Of a stretch of 64,000 nt of DNA, positions 7,575 to 15,687 are shown piece by piece. This stretch comes from Algihabitans sp965233705 (GTDB lineage: Bacteria; Pseudomonadota; Alphaproteobacteria; Kiloniellales; DSM-21159). A program made the position numbers and the translations under genes. The stretch is from positions 124,001 to 188,000 of the forward strand of contig CBDDTF010000003.1 in NCBI GenBank assembly GCA_965233705.1. The letters are read 5' to 3'. How positions within the stretch are numbered: the stretch's first letter is position 1; each line of letters starts with the position of its first letter. Under the pieces are notes generated by a model that worked only from the letters and a program-made list of their open reading frames with translations, had not been told where the DNA came from and ran no database searches.

Positions 7575-9679
7575 TCCGCCTCGCTCAAGGTCGTGACGCC
7601 GAGCTCGCCCGCCTTGGCCGCCTTGGAGCCGGCGTCGGCGCCGACCACCACGTAGTCGGTCTTCTTCGAGACCGAGCCGGTCACCTTGGCGCCCAGGGTC
7701 TCGGCCGTGGCCTTGGCCTCGCCGCGGCTCAGGGTCTCCAGGGTGCCGGTGAAGACCACGGTCTTGCCGGCGACCGGCGAGGCGACGGTTTGCGGCCGGG
7801 CCGCGTCCTCGACCTCGACCCGCTGCTCCAGGTCGCGCACGACCTTCAGGTTGTGCGGCTCGCTGAAGAAGCCGCAGATCTCGTCGGCCACGCTCATGCC
7901 GATCGAGTGGAGGTTGCAGAGCTCGGCATAGTGCTCGCCCACCTCCTCGGGCTTCTTGGCCTCGGGGGCGGCCTGGCGCTCCCGCGCGGCGGCTTCCATC
8001 GCCTCCTGCCAGGCCGCCAGGCCGGTGTAGCTGCGTGCCAGCAGCCTGGCGGTGGCCTGGCCGACCTGGCGGATGCCCAGGGCGTAGATGAAGCGCTCCA
8101 GCGCGATGCGGCGGCGCGCCTCGATCGCCTCGAAGAGGTTCTGCGCCGATTTCTCGCCCCAGCCCTCCAGCTTGCGGATCGGGGTCAGGCTCTGCCTGTC
8201 GGCCTCGGCCAGGTCGAAGATGTCGGAAGGGGTGTGGATCAGCCCCTTCTCGAAGAAGCTGCGCACCTGCTTCTCGCCCAGCCCCTCGATGTCGAAGGCG
8301 TCGCGGCTGACGAAGTGGATCAGGCGCTCGACCTGCTGGTAGGGGCAGGCCAGCTCGCCCGAGCAGCGCGCGACCACGGCACCGTCCTCGTGCACCACCG
8401 GCGTCTTCAGCTCGCAGGGGCAGACCTGGGGAAAGACGTAGGGCTCGGCGTCCGTCGGGCGCTTGTCCAGCACCGGGCCGAGCACCTGCGGGATCACGTC
8501 GCCGGCGCGCTGGATCACCACGGTGTCGCCGACCCGCACGTCCTTGCGCGCGATCTCGTCGGGATTGTGCAGCGTGGCGCGGGAGACCACGACGCCGCCG
8601 ACGGTCACCGGCTTGAGGTGCGCGACCGGCGTCAGGGCGCCGGTGCGCCCGACCTGGATGCCGATCTCCTCCAGCAGGGTCTGCGCCTTCTCCGCCGGGA
8701 ACTTGTGGGCGATGGCCCAGCGCGGCGCCCGGCTGACGAAGCCCAGGCGCTCTTGCAGGCGCAGGTCGTCGATCTTGTAGACCACGCCGTCGATGTCGTA
8801 GTCGAGCGCGCCGCGCTCCGCTTCGACGTGGCGGTAGACCGCCAGCACCTCGGCCGCGTCGGTGCAGCGTCGCGCCAGCGGATTGATGTGGAAGCCCCAG
8901 GCCTCGAGCTGGCGCAGGAAGCCCCAGTGGGTTTCGGCCGGCATCTGGGAAATCTCGCCCCAGGCATAGGCGAAGAAGCGCAAGGGGCGCCGGGCGGTGA
9001 TCTTCGGGTCGAGCTGGCGCAGCGAGCCGGCGGCGGCGTTGCGCGGGTTGGCGAAGCGCTTGGCGCCGGCCGCCTCCTGCCGCTCGTTGAGGGCGGCAAA
9101 GTCCTGCTTGGTCATGTAGACCTCGCCGCGCACCTCCAGAACCTCCGGCACCTCGCCCTCGATCCGCGCCGGCACGTCCGGCAGGGTGCGCAGGTTGGCG
9201 GTTACCTCCTCGCCCTCGGTGCCGTCGCCGCGGGTCGCACCCTGCACGAAGCGGCCCCGCTCGTAGCGCAGGGAGATCGACAGGCCGTCGATCTTCGGCT
9301 CGGCCACCGCCGCCAGCGGGGCGTCCGCCGCCAGGTTCAGGAAGCGCCGCACCCGGGCGAAGAACTCCTCCACGTCGGCGTCGGTGAAGGCGTTCTGCAG
9401 GCTGAGCATCGGCACGCGATGGCGCACCTTGGAGAAGCCGGCCGCCGGCTCGATGCCGACGCGCCGGCTCGGGCTGTCGGCGCGGACCAGCTCGGGAAAG
9501 CGGGCCTCGATCGCCTCGTTGCGCTGGCGCAGGGCGTCGTAGGCGGCGTCGGAGACCTCCGGCGCGTCCTGGCGGTAGTAGAGCGTGTCGTGGTGGCGGA
9601 TCTCCTCCGCCAGGGCCGCCAGCTCCTCGGCGGCCTCGGCCTCGCTGAGCTGGTCGACCGGCTTGTCGCGCAGGTTCAT
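7544..9679 (-). CDS. ligA: NAD-dependent DNA ligase
   Basis: LigA seals nicks in DNA during replication and repair, using NAD+. At 711 residues it is close to the family length (about 670-720). Visible parts are the Ia domain, the adenylation motif EPKIDGLSISLRYERG with catalytic Lys near residue 128, the OB-fold region, and a zinc finger with Cys in CPCELK and CSGELACPYQ (about 416-445). Helix-hairpin-helix repeats follow, then a C-terminal BRCT domain (KTVVFTGTLETLSRGEA, about 630-705). The ATG overlaps the recN stop by four bases, so the two are translationally coupled. Confidence 0.97.
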   Translation of the reverse strand: MNLRDKPVDQLSEAEAAEELAALAEEIRHHDTLYYRQDAPEVSDAAYDALRQRNEAIEARFPELVRADSPSRRVGIEPAAGFSKVRHRVPMLSLQNAFTDADVEEFFARVRRFLNLAADAPLAAVAEPKIDGLSISLRYERGRFVQGATRGDGTEGEEVTANLRTLPDVPARIEGEVPEVLEVRGEVYMTKQDFAALNERQEAAGAKRFANPRNAAAGSLRQLDPKITARRPLRFFAYAWGEISQMPAETHWGFLRQLEAWGFHINPLARRCTDAAEVLAVYRHVEAERGALDYDIDGVVYKIDDLRLQERLGFVSRAPRWAIAHKFPAEKAQTLLEEIGIQVGRTGALTPVAHLKPVTVGGVVVSRATLHNPDEIARKDVRVGDTVVIQRAGDVIPQVLGPVLDKRPTDAEPYVFPQVCPCELKTPVVHEDGAVVARCSGELACPYQQVERLIHFVSRDAFDIEGLGEKQVRSFFEKGLIHTPSDIFDLAEADRQSLTPIRKLEGWGEKSAQNLFEAIEARRRIALERFIYALGIRQVGQATARLLARSYTGLAAWQEAMEAAARERQAAPEAKKPEEVGEHYAELCNLHSIGMSVADEICGFFSEPHNLKVVRDLEQRVEVEDAARPQTVASPVAGKTVVFTGTLETLSRGEAKATAETLGAKVTGSVSKKTDYVVVGADAGSKAAKAGELGVTTLSEAEWLKLIGRSP

Positions 9680-11334
9680 GCCGCTCCCATCAGTTTCTCG
9701 GCGGCCGCGCGGGCCTCGTCGGTGACCGTGGCGCCGGACAGCATCCGCGCCACCTCCTCGCGGCGCTCGCCGCCGTCGAGCCGCGCCACCCCGGTGGTGG
9801 TGGCGCCGGCGCGGCTGTCCTTGCGCACCAGGTAGTGGATCGCGCCGCGCGCGGCGACCTGCGGGCTGTGGGTGACCACCAGCACCTGGCGGCCCTCGGC
9901 CAGGCGCGCCAGCCGCTCGCCGACGGCGGCGGCGGTGGCGCCGCCGATGCCGCTGTCGACCTCGTCGAAGACCAGGGTGACGATGGGCGAGATTTCCGCC
10001 AGCACGACCTTGAGCGCCAGCAGGATGCGCGACAGCTCGCCGCCGGAGGCGATGCGGGCCAGCGGGCCGGGCGCGGCGCCGGGATTGGTGGCGATCTGGA
10101 AGGCCACACCGTCCTTGCCGTGGCGCCCCCAGGACTCCGCCTCCAGCGGCGTGATCTGCGTGGTGAAGCGCGCCTTTTCCAGCTTCAGCGGCGGCAGCTC
10201 GGCGTTGATCGTGCGGTCCAGCTTGCCGGCCGTCTTGCGCCGCGCTTCGCTCAGCCGGTCGGCTGCCGCCTCGTAGGCGTCGCGCGCGGCCTGCTGGGCG
10301 CGGGCCAGCGCGTCGAGGCGTTCGCCGCCGGTCTCGATGCCGGCGAGCTGCTCTTCCATGCGGGCCAGCAGGGCGGGCAGCGCGTCGACCTCGCAGTCGT
10401 GCTTGCGCGCGGCGTCCTTCAGGGCGAAGAAGCGCTCGTCGATCTCCTGCAGGCGCGCCGGCTCGATGTCCAGGTCGGCGGAGACGGAAGTCAGGTCGGC
10501 GCCGGCCTCGCCGGCCTCGGCGACGGCGCGCTCCAGGGCGGCGACCACGCCGTCGAGCCGGCCGCCGGCCGTGGGCGCGGCCTGTTCGAGCTGGCGCAGC
10601 GCGCGGGCGAGGGCGGACTCGGCACTGCCCAGCTCCTCGCTGGCGGCGTTCATCGCGGCGATCAGCTTCTCGGCGTTCATCAGGAAGCTGCGTTCCTCGC
10701 CCAGGCTCGCCTCCTCGCCGGGGCGGGCGTCGAGCTGGCGCAGCTCTTCCACGGCATGGCGCAGGAAGGCCTCGTCGGCGCGCGCGCGCTCGAAGGCGGC
10801 CGCGGCCTCGGCGCGCGCGCGCGCGGCGTCGCGCCAGGTCCGGTGAAGCTCGGCCACCCGGGCCGTCCTGTCGCCGAGCCCGCCGTAGGCGTCGAGCAGC
10901 GCGAGATGGGTCTTGGGGTCCATCAGGCCGCGCTGGGCGAACTGGCCCTGCACCTCGACCAGCAGGTCGCCCAGGCTGCGCAGCAGGCCGACCGAGACGG
11001 CCTGGTCGTTGACGTAGGCCCGGCTGCGGCCGTCGGCGCCCAGCACCCGGCGCAGCACCAGGTGGTCCTCCTCGATCTCGATGTCGTTGTCGGCCAGCAG
11101 CGCGAAGGCGGGATGCGCCGGCTCCAGCTCGAAGGTGGCGGCGACCCGCGCCTTGTCCGCGCCCTGGCGCACCAGGCCGGCCTCGGCGCGCTCGCCCAGC
11201 GCCAGGCCCAGGGCATCCAGCAGGATCGACTTGCCGGCCCCCGTCTCGCCGGTCAGCACGCCCAGGCCGCGGTCGAAGGCGAGCTCCAGCTTGTCGATGA
11301 GCACCACGTCGCGGATCGACAGGCTCGCAAGCAT
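9676..11334 (-). CDS. recN: DNA repair protein RecN
   Basis: RecN is an SMC-like ATPase for double-strand break repair. The 552-residue protein has Walker A LTGETGAGKSILLDAL near residues 28-43. A long, coiled-coil-forming middle contains alanine- and arginine-rich heptads. The ABC signature 'ASGGELSRILLAL' and Walker B TLVFDEVDSGIGG lie near residue 450, and VVTHSPQVAA follows. It sits between bamD (7-base gap) and ligA, a conserved alphaproteobacterial order. Confidence 0.97.
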   Translation of the reverse strand: MLASLSIRDVVLIDKLELAFDRGLGVLTGETGAGKSILLDALGLALGERAEAGLVRQGADKARVAATFELEPAHPAFALLADNDIEIEEDHLVLRRVLGADGRSRAYVNDQAVSVGLLRSLGDLLVEVQGQFAQRGLMDPKTHLALLDAYGGLGDRTARVAELHRTWRDAARARAEAAAAFERARADEAFLRHAVEELRQLDARPGEEASLGEERSFLMNAEKLIAAMNAASEELGSAESALARALRQLEQAAPTAGGRLDGVVAALERAVAEAGEAGADLTSVSADLDIEPARLQEIDERFFALKDAARKHDCEVDALPALLARMEEQLAGIETGGERLDALARAQQAARDAYEAAADRLSEARRKTAGKLDRTINAELPPLKLEKARFTTQITPLEAESWGRHGKDGVAFQIATNPGAAPGPLARIASGGELSRILLALKVVLAEISPIVTLVFDEVDSGIGGATAAAVGERLARLAEGRQVLVVTHSPQVAARGAIHYLVRKDSRAGATTTGVARLDGGERREEVARMLSGATVTDEARAAAEKLMGAA

Positions 11335-11341
11335 CCGGACC

Positions 11342-12172
11342 TCAGAAGACGGAGTTCCAGGTGCGCGAGATCCACGAGCCCTCCGCGCCCTCGGGGCGCA
11401 GGTCCTCGCCGGTCAGCAGGGCGTAGGAGTCGAGATACCAGTCGCTGCCCGGGAAGTTGTGGCCGAGCACCGCGGCCGTGGCCTGCGCCTCGTCGGTCAC
11501 GCCCAGCGCCATGTAGGCCTCGACCAGGCGGTGCAGCGCCTCGGGCACGTGGGTGGTGGTCTGGTAGTCCTCGATCACGATGCGGAAGCGGTTGATCGCC
11601 GCCAGGTACTCGCCCTGACGCAGGTAGTAGCGGCCGATCGTCATGTGCTTGCCGGCGAGGTGGTCGCGGGCGAGGTCGATCTTGAGCTGGGCGTCGCGGG
11701 CGTACTCGCTGTCGGGAAAGCGCCGGGTGACGTCCTGCAGCGCCCCGAGCGCCAGCTCGGTCATCTTCTGGTCGCGGCCGACGTCGCTGATCTGCTCGTA
11801 GTAGCTGATGGCCTTGAGGTAATAGGCGTAGGCCACATCCTCGTTGCCCGGGTTCAGCTCGATGAAGCGGTCGAGCGTGTTGACGGCGTCGTCGTAGCGG
11901 TTGTCCTCGTAGTGGGCGTAGGCCGCCATCAACTGCGCCTTGGGCGCCCAGACCGAGTAGGGGTGCTGGCGCTCGACCTCGTCGAAGTACTGGGCGGCGA
12001 GTTCGCTCTCCCCCTCCAGCAGCGTGGTGTAGCCGCGATTGTAGAGCTCTTCGACCGGCTGTTCCTCGTAGGTCAGCCCCTCGTCGCTCTCGCAGCCGCC
12101 GAGCAGCAGCGCCGCCGCGGTCAGCAGGGCGGCGGCGAGGCTGCGGGGAAAAAGGCGGTCGGGGCGCGACAT
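11342..12172 (-). CDS. bamD: Outer membrane assembly lipoprotein BamD (ComL)
   Basis: BamD is an essential lipoprotein of the BAM complex, which inserts beta-barrel proteins into the outer membrane. I chose ATG 12172 (GGAG 8 bases upstream) over a TTG nine codons earlier. The 276-residue product has a signal peptide ending in the lipobox LLGGC (Cys27). Tetratricopeptide-like helices follow, including EELYNRGYTTLLEGES, AQYFDEVERQHPYSVW and YDDAVNTLDRFIELNP. The C-terminus is rather acidic. It lies between lpxC and recN. Confidence 0.95.
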   Translation of the reverse strand: MSRPDRLFPRSLAAALLTAAALLLGGCESDEGLTYEEQPVEELYNRGYTTLLEGESELAAQYFDEVERQHPYSVWAPKAQLMAAYAHYEDNRYDDAVNTLDRFIELNPGNEDVAYAYYLKAISYYEQISDVGRDQKMTELALGALQDVTRRFPDSEYARDAQLKIDLARDHLAGKHMTIGRYYLRQGEYLAAINRFRIVIEDYQTTTHVPEALHRLVEAYMALGVTDEAQATAAVLGHNFPGSDWYLDSYALLTGEDLRPEGAEGSWISRTWNSVF

Positions 12173-12318
12173 CGCGAGACTCCGGCAGGCTGAGGGCAAA
12201 TCCGGCGCAGACTATAGACGAGCCGGCGGCCTCAGCAAGCCGGTGGAGCAAACCGCCGGGGGAAAGTGCGGGAAAGCGCCGCGCCTGGGGGGGGAGCGGA
12301 GCGGGCGGCGCGGCCGGA

Positions 12319-13368
12319 TCAGGCGCCGGCGGCGAGCAGCAGATCCTCGTCCGCCGCGGTCTCCGCCAGCTCCACCTCGACGTAGTTCGCCGGATCGGCG
12401 AAGACGGCCCGGAGCAGGCGCAGGGTCAGCGCGTGCCCGGCCTTGTCGCCGACGAAGCGGGCGAGCAGCGGGCGTCCGGCCATGTAGAGGTCGCCGATCG
12501 AATCCAGCGCCTTGTGGCGCACGAACTCGTCGGCGTAGCGCAGGCCGCCCTCGTTGAGGATGGTGTCGCCGTCGATCACGATGGCGTTGTCCAGGCTGCC
12601 GCCCTTGCCGAGCCCCAGCTTGTGGAGCTGCTCGACCTCGTGCAGAAAGCCGAAGGTGCGCGCCCGCGCGATCTCCTGCTTGAAGGAGGTGGGGGTCACC
12701 TCGCAGGCGAAGTGCTGTCGGCCCACCGCGCGGTTGTCGAAGGCGATGGCGAAGTCCACGGCGAAGCCGGCGTGGGGCTGCAGGCAGGCGGTGCGGTGCG
12801 GCTCGTCGACCTGAACCGTCTCGCGCAGCTTGATCGCCTTGCGCGGCGCCTCCAGCGTGGCGATGCCGGCGCATTCGATCAGGAACACGAAGGGGGCGGC
12901 GCTGCCGTCCATGATCGGGACCTCGGGGCCGTCGATCTCGATCAGCGCGTTGTCGATGCCGCAGCCCAGCAGCGCGGCCATGAGATGCTCGATCGTCGAC
13001 ACGGAAACCTCGCCATCGGCGGCGACGATCTTGCTGCACAGCGGGGTCTCGATCGCCTGGCGCCACAGCGCCGGGATGCGCGGCTGACCGGCGACGTCGC
13101 TGCGCTGGAAGACGATGCCGCTGTCGGCCGGCGCCGGCTTCAGGGTCATGCAGGCCTTCTGGCCGCCGTGCACGCCGACCCCGGAGCAATGGATCGCGTT
13201 CTTCAGGGTGGTCTGGCACTGCGCGCGCGCCGGCGTGCCCGCGGAGCCCGCAGACCTGCCGCCGCCAGACCTGCCGCCGCCAGACCTGCCGCCGCCGCGC
13301 TGCGTCAGCGGCTCCACCGTGGCGCCACGCGCCTCGACCACGCGAAACGGCGTCATTCCGTCGACCAT
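12319..13368 (-). CDS. lpxC: UDP-3-O-acyl-N-acetylglucosamine deacetylase, with N-terminal extension
   Basis: LpxC performs the committed zinc-dependent step of lipid A synthesis. Zinc ligands are visible: His in IEHLMAALLGCGIDN (about residue 128), plus His and Asp in the second motif region (FVRHKALDSIGDLYMAG, about 280-296). Length is 349 residues against about 300 in the family. The excess is an N-terminal stretch of about 45 residues with GGGRS repeated three times, encoded by four copies of a 15-base repeat; the conserved domain begins at TTLKNAIHCSGVGVHGG. The ATG at 13368 has AGGAAGAGG upstream. A later start cannot be excluded, but none has a better site. Confidence 0.95.
   Translation of the reverse strand: MVDGMTPFRVVEARGATVEPLTQRGGGRSGGGRSGGGRSAGSAGTPARAQCQTTLKNAIHCSGVGVHGGQKACMTLKPAPADSGIVFQRSDVAGQPRIPALWRQAIETPLCSKIVAADGEVSVSTIEHLMAALLGCGIDNALIEIDGPEVPIMDGSAAPFVFLIECAGIATLEAPRKAIKLRETVQVDEPHRTACLQPHAGFAVDFAIAFDNRAVGRQHFACEVTPTSFKQEIARARTFGFLHEVEQLHKLGLGKGGSLDNAIVIDGDTILNEGGLRYADEFVRHKALDSIGDLYMAGRPLLARFVGDKAGHALTLRLLRAVFADPANYVEVELAETAADEDLLLAAGA
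13251..13310. repeat. Four tandem 15-base repeats inside lpxC
   Basis: CAGACCTGCCGCCGC is present four times in a row without mismatch. It encodes the RSGGG repeat of the LpxC N-terminal extension. The array is in frame, so copy-number change would alter linker length without frameshifting. Confidence 0.95.
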
Positions 13369-13469
13369 CGAAACTTCCTCTTCCTTGCCCCCTGAGAGCC
13401 CTCGGCGCCGCTCCGCGACCTCATCCGGTCGACCTGACCTGCCGGCAGCCCCCTGCCGCGCCCTCGGGC

Positions 13470-13489
13470 GAGAGGCTCGAAAGCCTCTC
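13470..13489 (-). promoter_or_regulatory. UUCG-tetraloop hairpin in the lpxC leader
   Basis: On the minus strand GAGAGGCU-UUCG-AGCCUCUC forms a perfect 8-base stem with a stable UUCG tetraloop, about 100 bases before the lpxC start. It may be a leader RNA structure. No U tract follows, so it is not an obvious terminator. Confidence 0.4.
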
Positions 13490-13550
13490 TCATGGCTTGA
13501 TACGTCGCTTACCTTCTAGGCGTTGCGCCGTCACCGCCTCAAATCAACAT

Positions 13551-13567
13551 TTGTTACCGGTTGTTAC
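13551..13567. promoter_or_regulatory. TTGTTAC direct repeat, candidate operator
   Basis: TTGTTAC-CGG-TTGTTAC gives two identical heptamers on one helix face (period 10) upstream of lpxC. No known regulator is assigned. Confidence 0.3.
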
Positions 13568-13573
13568 GACAAA

Positions 13574-13611
13574 CGGGCGGCGGGACGCCGTGTTTTGGGT
13601 CCCGCCGCCCG
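13574..13611 (-). terminator. Terminator-like stem after ftsZ
   Basis: A perfect 13-base inverted repeat (CGGGCGGCGGGAC at 13574-13586, complement at 13599-13611) with a 12-base loop lies about 100 bases after the ftsZ stop. On the minus strand it is followed by TTTGTCGT, a modest U-rich tail. It fits a terminator at the end of the mra-ftsZ unit. Confidence 0.55.
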
Positions 13612-13707
13612 CCGTGGGCCAGCCCGCACCTGCGGCTGGCGTGACGCCGTGAGGGGCGGCACCGGGCGGGCCAAGGCCCGGACCGCACCCTTACGCCGCC
13701 GCCCCGC

Positions 13708-15540
13708 CTAGTTGGCCTGGCGGCGCAGGAAGGCCGGGATGTCCAGCAGATCTTCCTCGTCCTTGCTGGCCGGCGTCGGCTCCATGCCGCTGAGCCGCGG
13801 CTGGCGGGCCTCGGCGGTCGGATTGCCCGCCGGCTCGGCCGGCTTGGCGGCCGGCTGTGCCTCGCCGCGGCCGATCACCGGCTCGCGCCGGGTCGGCTGG
13901 CTCGCCGGCTTGGCCTCGGCCTGGCCGGTCTCGCCCTCGCCGGCGCCGGTCAGGCCGCCGGTGACGCGGCGGAACAGGCTGTAGGCCTTGTTGCGCGGCG
14001 CGGTCGGCTGGGCCGGCCGCTCGCTCCGCTCGCCGCGCTGGGCGCCGGCCGCGTTGGCCATGTCCGCCGCGGCGAAGGGATCGGGGCGGCTGGCCGGCTG
14101 CTGGCTGGCGTAGCTGCGGCGCTCGGGCATCGCCGGGGCCGGCGGCACGAAGCTCTCGGCCTGCGGCTGGCGCGGGGCCTCCGCCTCGGGCTGCGGCGCG
14201 CGCTCGGCCTGTTGCGGCTGGGCGGCGGGCGCCGGCTCGGCCTGCGGCGCGGCGCTCTCGGGCTGGGGCGCCGCGCTCTGGGCCGGGGCCTCGAAGACCT
14301 CGGCCACCTGCGCCCGGGCGCTGGTCTCGCCGCCGCCCTGGACCGCCGGCTGCGCGGCGGCCTGGACCGGAGCGGTCTGGGCCGGAGCGGTCTGGGCCGG
14401 AGCGGTCTGGGCGCCGCTTGCCTGGGCGCCGCCCGCCTGGGCCGTGCCGGCCGGCTCGGCGGCGGTGGCCGGGGCGGCGGCCGGGCTCTGGGCCTCCGGC
14501 TTCACGCTCGGCCGGGCCTTCGGCCGGGAGTGCACCAGCGAGAGGTTGGCCGGGCGCGGCTCGACCCCGGCCTCGGCCTCGATGCCGGTGGCCACGACGG
14601 AGACCCGCATGGTGCCGTTGAGGCTCTCGTCGAAGGTGGAGCCGAAGATGATGTTGGCGTCGGGGTCGACCTCGTCGCGGATGCGGTTGGCCGCCTCGTC
14701 GACCTCGAAGAGGGTCATGTCCATGCCGCCGGTGATGTTGATCAGCACGCCGCGCGCGCCCTTCATCGACACGTCGTCCAGCAGCGGGTTGGAGATCGCG
14801 GCCTCGGCGGCGGCGATGGCGCGGTTGTCGCCCTCGGCCTCGCCGGTGCCCATCATCGCCTTGCCCATCTCGGTCATCACCGAGCGGATGTCCGCGAAGT
14901 CCAGGTTGATCAGGCCGGGCATGACCATCAGGTCGGTGACGCCGCGCACGCCCGAGTAGAGCACGTCGTCCGCCATCTTGAAGGCGTCGGCGAAGGTGGT
15001 CTTCTCGTTGGCGACCCGGAAGAGGTTCTGGTTCGGGATGATGATCAGCGTGTCGACGTACTGACTCAGCTCCTGGATGCCGTTCTCGGCGATGCGCATC
15101 CGGTGGATGCCCTCAAACTGGAAGGGCTTGGTCACCACGCCGACGGTCAGGATGCCGGCCTCGCGCGCGGCGCGGGCGATCACCGGGGCCGCGCCGGTGC
15201 CGGTGCCGCCGCCCATGCCGGCGGTGATGAAGACCATGTTGGAGGTCTCCAGGTGCGACAGGATCTCCTCGAGCTGCTCCTCGGCGGCGGCGCGGCCGAC
15301 GTCGGGGCGCGAGCCGGCGCCCAGGCCCGAGGTGATGTTGCGGCCCAGCTGGATGCGGGCTTCGCACTGCGAGCCCTTGAGCGCCTGGGAGTCGGTGTTG
15401 GCCACCAGGAACTCCACGCCCTCGAGCTGGGAGGTGATCATGTTGTTGACGGCATTGCCGCCCGCTCCGCCGACACCGATCACGGTGATACGGGGGCTCA
15501 GGTGCTCTTCCGTCTCGGGTACGTTCAGGTTCAGGGTCAT
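13708..15540 (-). CDS. ftsZ: Cell division GTPase FtsZ
   Basis: FtsZ polymerises at midcell to form the division ring. ATG 15540 is chosen because GGAGG lies about 10 bases upstream and the product then begins MTLNLNVPETEEH, directly before the conserved core. The tubulin signature GGGTGTGAAPV is at about residues 108-118. The GTPase domain spans roughly 15-330. A proline/alanine/glutamine-rich linker of about 260 residues follows, with AQTAPAQTAPVQ repeats, and the C-terminal peptide DIPAFLRRQAN binds FtsA and other partners. At 610 residues it is far longer than E. coli FtsZ (383) but in the range of some alphaproteobacteria. It follows ftsA by 147 bases. Confidence 0.97.
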   Translation of the reverse strand: MTLNLNVPETEEHLSPRITVIGVGGAGGNAVNNMITSQLEGVEFLVANTDSQALKGSQCEARIQLGRNITSGLGAGSRPDVGRAAAEEQLEEILSHLETSNMVFITAGMGGGTGTGAAPVIARAAREAGILTVGVVTKPFQFEGIHRMRIAENGIQELSQYVDTLIIIPNQNLFRVANEKTTFADAFKMADDVLYSGVRGVTDLMVMPGLINLDFADIRSVMTEMGKAMMGTGEAEGDNRAIAAAEAAISNPLLDDVSMKGARGVLINITGGMDMTLFEVDEAANRIRDEVDPDANIIFGSTFDESLNGTMRVSVVATGIEAEAGVEPRPANLSLVHSRPKARPSVKPEAQSPAAAPATAAEPAGTAQAGGAQASGAQTAPAQTAPAQTAPVQAAAQPAVQGGGETSARAQVAEVFEAPAQSAAPQPESAAPQAEPAPAAQPQQAERAPQPEAEAPRQPQAESFVPPAPAMPERRSYASQQPASRPDPFAAADMANAAGAQRGERSERPAQPTAPRNKAYSLFRRVTGGLTGAGEGETGQAEAKPASQPTRREPVIGRGEAQPAAKPAEPAGNPTAEARQPRLSGMEPTPASKDEEDLLDIPAFLRRQAN

Positions 15541-15687
15541 CTCGCTTGCCTCCAGTTCCTCAGCTCTCACATCGCAGGCCCGGACCGGGCGCCCCGTACA
15601 TCCCGGCGGGGACCGGCGGGTGATCGCCCCGACGCGGTCGGGGCGGCCGTTGCCGTGGCGTCCCACGACACTGTTGGGCGGGTCGGG

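Larger units (their letters stand above)
13369..13707. other. ftsZ-lpxC intergenic region
   Basis: This 339-base gap separates ftsZ from lpxC. It contains a 13-base terminator-like stem nearer ftsZ, a TTGTTAC direct repeat at 13551 and 13561, and a hairpin with a UUCG loop on the minus strand (13470-13489). lpxC therefore probably has its own promoter here. No gene is seen. Confidence 0.6.
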
